From: Cristatella mucedo
Lineage: Eukaryota; Bryozoa; Phylactolaemata; Cristatellidae
Direction: 5' to 3'
Length of the DNA stretch: 64,000 bases
Assembly: GCA_009760855.2 (NCBI GenBank)
Contig: WPIO01000006.1
Location: 10,709,501 to 10,773,500 of the forward strand
Part shown: positions 1 through 10,699 of the stretch, in pieces
How the letters are laid out: each line of letters opens with the position of its first letter
Numbering within the stretch: position 1 is the first letter of the stretch
Notes under the pieces: generated by a model
What the model was told of the DNA's origin: nothing
Seen by the model: only the letters and a program-made list of their open reading frames with translations
Databases searched by the model: none
Position numbers and translations under genes: made by a program

Positions 1-480
1 GGGGGATGTTGTGACGTCAGTCACGAATGACCTATAACAAGGCTTTGGGAGTGTACGAATTGAAGGCACGGTCGGCAAAGGCTTTAGAGGCACGGCTATA
101 GAAGTTGAGGCAGACGAATGGATGGGATGCCTAGCCTGATTGGAAAGAAGTCGGATAGTCGGGCGATAGGTGTGCAAGGATGAAGAGGCGGAAGAGTGAG
201 TGACAACACGTTGCAGTCCATGCACTGCTTGTTGGGGTAGCAGTGCATGGTCAACAAGAAGTGGCGCAATGTCGCAACTGCGACGCTCGTGACCGGCAAG
301 CTTGGCTGCAGAGTTATGCAGTTACTGTAAGGGCCTGATTGAACAGGCCGGACGACTTTCTGGTAGGGAGTTATAAAAGCCGAGACGGAATGTCGCAAGT
401 GCATGGACCAACTTGGATGTGGTTTCTCTGTCGGAGCAGACCCGAATTTACATACTGCTGAACGCTGTGATTGAGGGCTA
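1..480 (-). mobile_element. LINE family B fragment, antisense, diverged
   Basis: Read on the minus strand this matches the C-terminal part of the L2-like LINE family B that is better preserved at 29.75-30.85 kb. Shared landmarks on the + strand are the stretch around 'ccaggctttgggagcatacg', the 'ggaccaacttggacgtgg' stretch and the run of 'gcaactgcgacgctcacg'. No long reading frame survives. The left edge is cut by the window. It is old, with many substitutions compared with the 30-kb copy. Confidence 0.7.
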
Positions 481-716
481 TGCCAAAAACGGATTGGCAC
501 TGGTCGCAATGCATTGCGAGCATTTTCTCAACTCTTTCTCTGAAGACGCACGAGTAGCAACGGGGCGAAGTGCTACTGGGTCGACTGCCGTCCCTGTCTG
601 GCAGGGTGCATGTACTTAGAATGGAAATAGCTCGAGGATATGCTCTTTAGTGGGCAAAATTATAGCATGGTAGGAGCAGGGGCACACATACTGATATAGA
701 GAGAGGGAGAGTGGGT

Positions 717-845
<129 letters not shown>

Positions 846-1739
846 GACAAGACGAGAGTAAAGAAGAGAGCAGACCTGGTTGGAGAGTGCAAGGAGTCGG
901 AGTCTCGGATGGAGCCGCCTCCACCCACCTTAATCAACCGATCGAATTTCAGTGCAGCAGCTGGGTTGCTGCTGTTGCCCAGGCAGCGGCCCCACGCCAG
1001 CCTGTGCTGCCTCGGGGGGGGGGGCTGCATTATGGCTCAGACAGCTGCTTGGGTGACTCCTAGCTTCTAGTTGATGGCAGCAGAATGAGCCATGGGCAGA
1101 CCCGTGGTGAATGGTGATGGAGGAGAGGACGGTGGCAGTTGTGTGGGCCGAGGCTGCAACAGCAGCAGCCTTGCGGATTTCCACCGTTTGTGATATAATC
1201 GAGGGGGCCACGGTTTGGGAGCAAAACAAAAAAAAACCCACGCAGCCGTGAATGGCTCACTTTGCCCAATTGTTCTGCTGGTGCCGTAAGTAAATACCAG
1301 CTGCCCGTATTAACGTTTTCCAAATAAAACGAGTGCAGCCTTTGTCCCCATCGTTGTTTCCATTGTTCTGCCGCTATTTGTAGGCATGTTTCTACCGAAA
1401 TTGCATTCTATGCGGGTACTGCAGCAGATGACCCCCGGCCGGGCCTGGCAAAATATAGATTTATTTGGGAAAGAGCTTGAAAATATTGCCCGTTTGTTCG
1501 GCTGCATTTTGCGCCTCAAGCAGACCGTGCCAGCGCAAATAATTCCCCATTGTTGCATTATTTAGCGGAGACATTATTGATTCTGGGCTGTTATATTACA
1601 GAGTATTTGTGTTGCCATAGAAACATTTCAGCAGCATCTTTATTCGAAACAATGGGAATTTGCTGGCATGGCAACTTGGCACGATTCGCTATTGCTGCTC
1701 GGTGAGGCTTAAATTTCCCCCTCTTATTGCTTATTTGGC

Positions 1740-2900
1740 TGTAATTCTATGCAGGCTGCTGTTTGCACAAAGGGCGCAGGAGTCGAGCCGGTAGGGCAGC
1801 AGTGGTGGCTGCTGCTGCTGTAGCCGATGCTTCCCGGGCTGCTGCTGCTGTCACTGCCGTGTCACGGGCCGCTGCAGTCGCGAGTTACCTACTTTGCCAC
1901 TTGTACGAGCTGCTGCCGTGTCTGGACGCCGTGCTTCTCCAACCTAGTCTGCGACAGCGAGGCAGCGCCTCGTGAAACCCCGGTCAGTACGCTCAGCTCG
2001 GCTGCTTGGCCTTCTTGCACGTGCCTGCTGGCCTTGCCCGATGCCGGATGTGAGGCAGGCTGGGCAGCGGTGGACGCCACACGTAGCCGTCCCTTCAGCA
2101 GCGAAAGGCTGCAGCAATTCGCTGCTCGCCGTTGCTCTTTGCTGCCACCCTTTGGGCCGCCACCTAGGGTGCCGCACGGCCGTAGGAGTCGCCGGCCGAG
2201 TGCTATATGTGTACCGCTGTCGTGTCGCTGCCAAGCATCTGCCTAGTTGCCGAACGGCAGGCGAGCAACGGCAATCTGTGAAGCCGATTCGAATTGGCAC
2301 CGGGCCGTCGAAGCTGCACGCAGCAGAGCAGTCGCTCGTCTTGTGCAGAGTGGCCGACAGGCGCCTGTCGGCACGCTACGAGACAGCCCGTGCCGACAGG
2401 CGCCGGCTCGACGTCCGCTTCCGTTCGAGCGATGATCCGTCGCCGCCGCCGCTTTTGACTCTAGCCGCCGCCGCTGCCTCCACTGCTGCAGCAGCAGGCG
2501 CCGCCAGCCAATCTCAACCCGCAGGGCAGTCGGCCGTGCCGCGCAGTCGCTCGCCGAGGCGTGCAGGAGCGGCGACGGGGGGGGGGCCGGGGGGGGGGGG
2601 CGGCCGCTGGCTGAACCGCGGCCGCTCCGACAGCCGCTTGCTGCGTAAGCTACTGGGTTGGATGATGGCGGTACCTCGGAGGAGGAGGAGGAGGAGGAGG
2701 AGCCGTGGGCTCCGTCTTCCGAGCTCCTCGAGACTCCCGAGTCGGGCTGCTCGAATTATGTCGGCCCCAGCAGCAGCAGCAGCAGCAGCAGCAGCTGGCC
2801 CGGAGTGGGCTCCTATGTTTGAAGTGATTGCTGAGGAAGTAGAGGGCATAAGCATTGTTATTCCTTTCATTGTGTTGGCTTGTGTATTGTGTGAGTGAGT
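1740..2900 (+). other. GC-rich, CAG/CTG-rich block; possible upstream exon region
   Basis: GC content rises sharply compared with the flanks, with CTG/CAG runs, a GAG run near 2680 and a CAG run near 2768. A frame is open from 1972 to 2898 and meets a strong donor-like GTGAGT at 2891. If spliced there it would leave phase 1, which fits the acceptor before the first recognised castor exon (16021). The deduced residues include an unlikely hydrophobic stretch (GISIVIPFIVLACVL) and resemble no family I know. It could equally be untranslated leader or promoter sequence. Treat it as a candidate only. Confidence 0.25.
2353..2403. repeat. Perfect palindrome overlapping a 15-bp hairpin
   Basis: Positions 2353-2372 are a perfect 20-bp palindrome, gccgacaggcgcctgtcggc. 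Its right half is also the left arm (2361-2375) of a perfect 15-bp stem with 2389-2403 and a 13-nt loop. The two structures are mutually exclusive. Confidence 0.9.
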
Positions 2901-3174
2901 CACTTCTTCATGTGGCTGGCTACGACGATGCTTGCTTCGAGAGTGCATAGGTCGGGTCACGAGGCCCCCTCGGGATGCGTCGTCGGCTGGTGGTGAGGCC
3001 CTGGTGTGTGCCGAGGCCGGCCGTGATGGCGGCTGCGCACGGGGAATTATTTGGCAAAATCAGCGGTGGATGCTCAGGGGCCGACTTGAGCTCGTCCTTT
3101 GCTTGCTGCCTGGTATCTCAATGACATTTTCAGTGGGCACCGTCCATGTTTACCTGGTACTGCCTGCTCTTGAC
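2900..3174. other. No recognisable feature
   Basis: Unique-looking sequence between the GC-rich block and the CT microsatellite. I see no gene or repeat. Confidence 0.5.
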
Positions 3175-3384
<210 letters not shown>

Positions 3385-3480
3385 CCTCACTCTTGCCTCT
3401 TCCTCCGGCCCTCGCTCCCCTCCTCTCTCTGTCTGTCTGCCTGTCTCTCCCCTCTTTCGTTCTCTCTCCCTAAGGGATCA

Positions 3481-4110
3481 ATGAAGTCACGTGTAGGGTT
3501 GGCCGAAAGATCACCAACTCTGGAAGCAATCCTTACTAGCAGCAGACTGGCTGCCTTTGTGTAAGATTGCTAGTTCTGTCCAGGCATGTCGTCTTGGTGG
3601 TCCCATCTTATCTACATTGCTGTCGTGACCATGCGACCTCATGTCACTTTGCGTCTTCCCTATCCTGATGGGTGCCTAGGCCACGGGAAGCACGAGGCAG
3701 TTATGACGAGGCACCTGGTGCCTGACAAGACGCCTTTCAACCTCAGCCGGAGTGCCGAAGTGGGCAACCGATCAATGGATGAGGATGAGCTGTGTGTAAC
3801 GGGATCTCTTGTTTGAGTGCTATGTTTGTACTAGTCACACTTAATCTACCCACTGCTGGGCTACATTGCTGAGGAAATCGATTTGTGGCATCGGTGCTGT
3901 GCCTGTCTCATTCTTTCCAACTTCTTACAAGGCACGAACTTCTAATACTTGCTGCTGGCGGTCTGTCTGCAGTCGGATTGAGTGTTAGACCATACAAAGC
4001 CCATACAAGAGAACTAGCGGTCAGAGTTGTTCTAACACCACTATATAGAGACCCCAGCGAGTTCTCTATCTAGTAGCACACTTGCTTGTGTGAGGTACAA
4101 AGGAAAAATA
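3481..4110. other. No recognisable feature
   Basis: Short open frames on the + strand show no family likeness and no conserved motif. I find no repeat similarity to the rest of the window. Confidence 0.5.
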
Positions 4111-4114
4111 GAGT

Positions 4115-4280
4115 TTTATTGTTCTGGTTTGGCCCAGCGGTTTTTAAGGTGCTCGCACCCCGACCAAGTTCATGGCCGAGATCGTGGGCTCCTTGAGCCC
4201 CGTGGCATATGTGTGAAGTGCCTGAATACAGATTACGTTCTCGTAGGGGTGCTATACAAATGAATTATATATTATCTTGT
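4115..4280 (+). mobile_element. SINE A, tRNA-derived
   Basis: The head carries an A-box-like segment (tggcccagcggtttttaagg) and a degraded B-box around 'cgtgggctccttgagcccc'. The body leads into a tail reading 'gtgcctgaatacagatta ... ggggtgctatacaaatgaat'. The same unit recurs at 6.25, 7.59, 36.1, 36.7, 57.7 (minus) and 59.9 kb. It is a diverged copy. Confidence 0.85.
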
Positions 4281-4379
4281 CAGCGAGTTAAGCCGTGGCT
4301 GTTTGACATTGGGTGGTCTTATCACGCCTTATTCAGTGTGTATAATGTGTCGTTTTACCTCCATGACTTGCGGTATCTG

Positions 4380-4490
4380 TATGTTCGCATATATGTGTAT
4401 GTGCTCGTGTGTGTCTATGTGTGTGTATGTGTGTTGTTTGTGTCTGTGTGTTGTGTGTGTTTGTGTATGTGTATACATGTATGCATATAG
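4380..4490. repeat. TG-rich imperfect microsatellite
   Basis: Irregular TG/TATG repeats with many interruptions. Confidence 0.8.
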
Positions 4491-4569
4491 TGGAAGAAAG
4501 GTAAAGCACCCAGCCACCTATTGGAGGCGGAGGCAGTATTTTCATGTAAGGGGCAAGGAAAGCAAGTAC

Positions 4570-6250
4570 TGAAAAATGGTACACAATCATTGTGTCAATT
4601 CGGCACAGACTCGGCAGTAGCTCATCGACTGGCAGTAGGACATAATTTCGTCATCGGTGCTGGTCGTAGCTATATTCCTCTCGACATACGATAGGATGGT
4701 AGCGTTTAGGTAATCGGCGCCTGTCAGCATGCACCAAGGGTCTTGGCAAACTTTAAAGCCTCGTACAAATGAATGATATATTTAAAGTCTCAAAGACTCG
4801 CTCGGCTGTAGCAGTTGACCCTGACAGTGTTAGAATAATCAGGCACGAACCAGTCGATCGACCAGGCGGTAGCCGGCAGTGGCTCGTCCAGACTGCACCA
4901 GCAGAGCGGAGAGTTAAGGCAAGGATTTGACATTCTTCAGTGTATCACCCGGCTCCGTGTCTAAGTGCACGAGTTTGGCAGCTGCTGCTTCATACGGATT
5001 AGCTCCGCCTCGTGAATGTCGATGGCGTAGACCATGCCGCCGATTTCCACGAGTTTATCCGCTGCAAGCAAAGCCACAGCAAGCTGATGCTGAGGCTTTG
5101 ATGCAGCTTGCTGCATCTTAGATGGAGCATCTCGATTGACTCGGAATGCGTTGAGTCGGAAGCTTTATTCAATGAGGACCGCGTCGATCGCAGCTTGAAG
5201 AAGTCGAAAGGGAGTGCATGATCGCTCGTATTCATGGGTTCATCTAAGTGAGGCCTAGTCCATCGAACATAGTTTGCACTAATGTCTGACATGTCGATCC
5301 CGTTAGCTCGACTCTCAAGTAGCCGACTTGGACGAGCAGGCCAGGGTAGCTAGTTTTGCACATCTCTTTCAGTGCCTAGACGACGACCTTGACCAAGTTC
5401 ACTGCAGTCTGAGTATCCTGTGGTCTTGTTTTTGCAATGCCTGTAATAGCTCATACGTGATGACGTGATGAGAACAGTTCCTTCCATCAGTTGCATGATG
5501 AAGGTGGCTTTGAACTCGAGCATGCTGCCCGGAAGCCGCGTTGCGTCAGTGCTCGGCCGTCCTACTGTCGGCCTCGATGACGACCGTCGCTCTGAACGTA
5601 TTAATCAAGCGTTTCGGTGTGGTGCAGGCTAAAAGGACGACATTGTGGCTGTCGCCAAGGCTAGCCAGAGCTGTATTGCTGATTAAAACCACGACCTGTC
5701 TCGACCTTTAGCCCGTTGATTGGGTCCCGGACGACCTCCTTCTGCCTACTGGTCGTTCGGCTTGCACTAGCTAGTCGTGTCATTGATGTCATAGATCACA
5801 GTGAAGACCGAAGCTATATCGGGACTGCCATTCTTGCACCAAGCAACCAGCCCGAGTTGAACCTTAAGACCAGCAGTGTTCGTCGTAGGCCAGCTCGCTC
5901 ATGTACTTGATTGATGCCTGCCGATCATCGGTCTCACTGCCCATGTCGGAAGCAGCATCATAGCCCTGCGTGCTGCAATCATTCATCGATCGGATGACTG
6001 CGATTCGACTGCAGATTGTCCGACGATCACGGCGTGCTGAGTTGAAGCGTGTGTGCACGTCACATGCCTCAGGTCGACAAGTCGTCATCGAAATATGCAA
6101 GTCTCGCTCTCGACAAAGCTGTCGATGACAAGGGGGCAGCTGCTCGGTCTTGCTCGCATCGGGTGTTTCTTCCGGCGTGATATCATCACTCTGCACATCA
6201 TCAAGGCGTTGGCGAGCAAGGAGAGCGGTGTGAGTGTGGATAGAAAACTT
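4570..6250. other. Unidentified region, no intact gene
   Basis: No LINE A, B or C or SINE similarity is visible. Minus-strand frames such as 4999-5292 (starting MSDISANYVRWTRPHLDE) have a protein-like composition but are broken by stops, and I cannot assign a family. It could be a degenerate transposon of a type not otherwise present here, or ordinary unique sequence. Confidence 0.4.
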
Positions 6251-6252
6251 CT

Positions 6253-6410
6253 TTATGTCGAGCTGGTTTGGTCCAGCGGTTAAGGTGCTCGCCCCGGGGA
6301 CCAAGGTCATGGCTGAGGTCGTGGGCTCCTCGAGCTTCGAGGCACATGTGAAGCACCTGAATAGAGATTATGTTCTCTTGGGGCGCTATATACAAATGAG
6401 TTCTATTTTT
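6253..6410 (+). mobile_element. SINE A, tRNA-derived
   Basis: A-box segment 'tggtccagcggttaaggtg', then 'gaccaaggtcatggctgagg', 'gtcgtgggctcctcgagc', then the tail 'cacctgaatagagattatg ... ggggcgctatatacaaatga'. One of the clearer copies. Confidence 0.9.
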
Positions 6411-6429
6411 TATGTCAGGGGTAGCCATC

Positions 6430-7385
6430 GTGGCGTTTTGTGGAGTCTTCTTTAGCTGGTCAGTGGTCAGCTCAACGTCCTGTTTCCATAGGAGCTTGAA
6501 GGAGTTGCCACGGCCAAAAGATTTTTTCTACTCATCATGGCTCCGGCGTGCCTACTCTACGTCATTAGGAATCGAAGAGTATCAGTTGACCGTTCTTATC
6601 GAGTTCGATTGCCTGCTTACTCTTTGAATGCCTGCTTTTCAAAACCGTACTTTCTCATGATGATGTGCATACTCCTCTTTATTCGGGTAATCTCTGGCTT
6701 GTTGTACCACCCGTTTGTGGAGAGATCAATCGCCATCTTGATGTTCGAGAAGTTTACAGTCCGTTGATCCTCTTCCAGATGTTGAACCCTTGGTTGATGA
6801 GCTTGCCCATGCCGAAAATGTCGGGGGGGGGGCCGCAAGAAGGGAAGAAGAAGCATGGAAATCAGTCGAGTCGAACTTATTGGTTTTAAAGGACCAGTCT
6901 AATCAATAGCGTTTCTTAAAGCAATCTGGCTGTGGGCAAGCGGCTACATTTCCAAATTGCTTGTCTGGGTATATGCCATCATCAGAATCACACGGGGTGG
7001 AACGAAGTGGCCCTGCTGCATTTGCGAACGATAGCTCTGGTCAACTCTTTTTGCGCAGCACAACGATATTTGGAGGCCTAGATCCGAGGTCACTGTCAAT
7101 GTCGTCATGCAGTCCTGAGGGCCATGGAGGTGGGTGGAGGTCTATCCCGTAGTGGTTCACGTGGCAGCTCTTCAGTTCGTTGCCGGCAAAGTAGTGTTGC
7201 AATATTGGCAGGGGCAACATCTTTATCTTTGCAGAAGAATAGTCCTTTTCAATTATTTCTTTGAGGTCGATTTGGTCGCTCCGGGTGTCACTTTGGTGGC
7301 TCCATAGATGACACTGATAATCCAGGATAAAGCAGTGCCCTAGTGAACCAGCCGTATGCTCGACCAGCCAGAGTATGACCACATC
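6430..7385 (-). pseudogene. Unidentified degenerate coding sequence, minus strand
   Basis: Two minus-strand frames look protein-like. The 7041-7382 frame contains KMLPLPILQHYFAGNELKSC and ends PPNIVVLRKKS. The 6617-6856 frame contains NFSNIKMAIDLSTNGWYNKP and HIIMRKYGFEKQAFKE. Stops and frame changes between them suggest a decayed gene or transposon protein. I do not recognise the family. No splice signals convince me. Confidence 0.3.
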
Positions 7386-7587
7386 AAGTTATATTTACCA
7401 TAAGTAAGAATTTAATTTTTTATAATTATTGGCTTATATTATTTAATTTTTATTAGTTATTCAATGGGTATTTATTATTTTAGGTTCCTGAATTATAATG
7501 ACTGGGAACCGGTTATGTAACAATCTTGGTTCAATCGACATAAAAGCCGAAGGCATGTAATAAGCAGTTAGTGCCGGGTTAGTTAGT

Positions 7588-7748
7588 TTCGCCGAGCTGG
7601 TTTGGTCCAGCGGTTAAGGTGCTCGCCCCGACTAAGGTCTGGCTGAGGTTGTGGGCTCGAGCCCCGAGGCATATGTGAAGCGCCTGAATAGAGATTAAGT
7701 TCTCTTGGGGCGCTATATAATGAATTATATTTATAAATTATATTTAGT
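7588..7748 (+). mobile_element. SINE A, tRNA-derived (best copy)
   Basis: Has a canonical A-box-like 'tggtccagcggttaaggtgc' and a B-box-like 'gtgggctcgagcccc'. The tail 'gcgcctgaatagagatta ... ggggcgctatataatgaatt' is followed by an AT-rich end. This copy best shows the shared LINE/SINE 3' tail. Confidence 0.92.
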
Positions 7749-8340
7749 GGTGGTCTAGGCTTCGAACCTGGCAGAAGTTTAGAACAAGGCATAGAACGAA
7801 GAAGTTTAGAACAAGCCAGGTGGAAGTTATGCCCAAGGCTTTGTGGCAGTCGGCTGTACAGTGGTGCTCTGGTCTGCATGCAAAGGTAACCGTCCTTCGC
7901 TGTTCGAAACTAAATATTCTGTCACGCCCCAATGCAGGTGAAAAATCAAGGAAAGTTCGACGCTTGCTTTGGACCTGCAGCTGGTGAACCTTGACTTGTT
8001 TCTTTTTATTTTGACTGTGCGCTTGCATTTTTTTTACTTGCATTCATATATATATGCTCATTGCATGAGCTCTCCACCGATTGGGCAGCGACGTCGTGTG
8101 AGAGTCAGCTGTGTGACTGTACTGACTTCCGTTTGCCGGAGGTCCATTCATTCGAAATCATAGAGGTTGATGCGTTTTTTCGAAGCTTGCTGGCCATCCC
8201 TCGGACCGACCGGGTTGATACACATCAAGCTGCCATCAGCCCAACGGGTCCCTTAAGCAGCCCCGTGATTGGGTGCCACACGCAAGGTCAAGGTCTGGCC
8301 CCTTCCCTAGCTGTTCTTACAAGTCACACGACTCGCTAAA
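7749..8340. other. No recognisable feature
   Basis: AT-balanced sequence with short frames only; nothing identifiable. Confidence 0.5.
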
Positions 8341-9958
8341 TAATACGAGGATGGGTGTGAGTCAGTCGTGCTTGGTGTGTGTGCGCGCGTTTGCTGCTCA
8401 CTCGTTGAGCCGCCTGTCCGTCGCTTGTGCGCGCTGACCCGTAGCAGCACTGCAGCTTGGCCAGCACCGTGTGATAGCTAGCTAGTACTGCGCTCGCTCG
8501 CGAGCTTGGCCAGCCAGCCAGCCTGCTCCTTGGCAGTCAGAGGACTTGCGCACGTTTTGGGAAGGATCCGTTGCCAATCCGAGGCTGATGCGTGGCACCG
8601 TGCCGGACGCAACGAGCAGTAATAATGGAGGCCTTGCGGAATTCGCCTCTCGTGCCCGCGATGAAGGGGAGGACATACGTAGTATCTCGTGTGCTCGGCA
8701 CTCCTTTGGGGCCGTGTCATGCTGCGGTAGCCTCTGCTGCAGCTGCTGCTGCTGCTGCGTCTCTTGCTTTTCGAGGAAGCGGGAGAGCAAACACGTGAGT
8801 CAGCAACCGATGCTTAATCTTGCAATGGATAAGTAATTGGCTCAGGGGGAAAGTGCAATTACAAGTCAAAGTGACTTATGAAGTCACTTAACTGGAGACC
8901 AGGCATTTCGGTATCAGGCTCAGAGACGGGCGATTCGTGGTACGCGTGTGATGACGCTGCTGCCTGCCAAAAATGAGCACAGCCGCTGAAGGATCCTGTG
9001 GTGGGTGGTGAGTGCAGCAGCAGCAGCAGTGGCGGCTGCGAGCCCGCCGTGCTCAGCGCTCGCTCACGCTTGAGCGTCATGTGTGTTGCAGTTCGGCTGG
9101 TGTCGAGTCCGCACAGTGACACGTTCTATTTTCGACTGGAATTCTTCGGCGGCAGGGGAGGGGGGGGAGAGGGGAGGGTCTACTCATCAAAAAGCCGGTT
9201 GTAATTGCCGATCGTGTGGCTTGTGCTGTAGTATTTGTCAAGCCTGCAGTGTCTGTCTGACCTTCCAAAAAATGGTCGAGTCGACCCGCTTTCGGTCTGC
9301 AGTGGTACGCTCGTACGTACGTGCTGCTCGAGCAAGCGGCTCACTGCTTGCCTGCGGAGCGGTAGCGGAAGTAAGGCGTAATCCGGATTGGGAGCCATCT
9401 TAAAATGTCCCTGTCGGTGGCTATTGCTCGCTTGGGCCTGCAAGATTTTTCTGGGCGAGTCAAATGTGTGCTGGCGTAGCTTTTTTGATTTTTACGCGAT
9501 ACAGTTTTGCTAGCTCTTCATACATTTGGACAAACGTGCAGCAGCGTAGCTCGCGCACAAGTTTTGGCCGCCGCAGCCGCCATGCTGGGCATTTCCTCCT
9601 GCGCTCGCTTCGTCTGAGCGGAGCCCTCTTCTTCCAGCTTTGAGGGGGGGGGGCTTTTTCACGTTCTCTTATACCTAGGGCGACCAGTAGCCGGTCCAGC
9701 CCGGTTTTAAAGCAGAGCTGTAGCTGCGGTTACGATGCTGCATTGCTCGCGGCTACATTACCGAAGGACAAAATGCTAGTTAGTACCAGCTATGTTCGGA
9801 TTGCACAGGTATTAATAGTCGCACGGCGCAAGCGCACTACTCTGCGGTATGCCATCGGATCCTATTTAGATGCCTTTGCTGGAGGGAGAGTCCTCTTCCG
9901 AATGCTCCCAGTGACCACAGTAGCCAGGCCTTCTCTTAGCAGCCGTCGCAATGGGCGT

Positions 9959-9991
9959 GGCCAGCAGCCGCCGCTTCAGCGGCTGCTGGCC
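9959..9991. repeat. Hairpin: perfect 13-bp stem, 7-nt loop
   Basis: The arms ggccagcagccgc (9959-9971) and gcggctgctggcc (9979-9991) are exact reverse complements around the loop cgcttca. Confidence 0.93.
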
Positions 9992-10031
9992 GGAGCTTGG
10001 CGTGACTAGTGAGCTTGCCGCAGCTCGCTCA

Positions 10032-10048
10032 ATCGGTCGCCGACCGAT
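10032..10048. repeat. Short palindrome, 8-bp arms
   Basis: atcggtcg and cgaccgat separated by one base. Confidence 0.85.
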
Positions 10049-10122
10049 CGGCGTGGCAGCCGGCTTTCCTGAAAGCGTTCGCAGGTGCTCGCATGTGCGT
10101 GCGAATGCACACGTGCCTGTAC

Positions 10123-10159
10123 GCGCATGCGTCGACCTACGCACGGTCGACCCATGCGC
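10123..10159. repeat. Hairpin: 15-bp stem, one mismatch, 7-nt loop
   Basis: The arms gcgcatgcgtcgacc (10123-10137) and ggtcgacccatgcgc (10145-10159) pair at 14 of 15 positions around the loop tacgcac. Confidence 0.92.
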
Positions 10160-10179
10160 TAACACATGCTTAATGTTTC

Positions 10180-10226
10180 GGCAGCAGCAGGCAGGCAGGC
10201 AGGCAGCCTGCCTGCCTGCTGCTGCC
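10180..10226. repeat. Hairpin: perfect 20-bp stem, 7-nt loop
   Basis: The arm ggcagcagcaggcaggcagg (10180-10199) is the exact reverse complement of 10207-10226. The loop is caggcag. Confidence 0.94.
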
Positions 10227-10699
10227 GCTGCTGCGGGTTGGCGGGCGCTCTGGCCCGTATCTACCGGAGCTCTCACTTGCAGACACTAGTGCCTCCTCCT
10301 TGGAGACCTCGACCTGCAGTGCAAGCGTACGTGCGGGTACGAACTGCTCGCCTTTAAACGAGCTTGACACAGAAGTGCGCCATATCTTGGGCGTGGCGTG
10401 GCTGCAGAGCTGGCGTGGCGATTTTTTAAGGGAGGGTGCACCGAAAGCGGAACTGCGGGAAACCAGCCAGCCTGCCAGCCAGCTAAGGAGGGCAGCCGAT
10501 TAACAGGCCCGAAGCTGCAGCTCTGCTACTCTTCCAAGGAGCCCCCCTCTTATAGAAAGTCTAGCGCTGGAGTAACCTGCCTCGACGACAATCAGGGCTC
10601 TACCGGTAGTCAGTGTCGATGTTGCTGCCGTGCCACCGATTGCTGCTCGGGCTCGGCGTATAGCTGCTGCTATTGCTTTGCTGCTATGAGGCTAGGATA

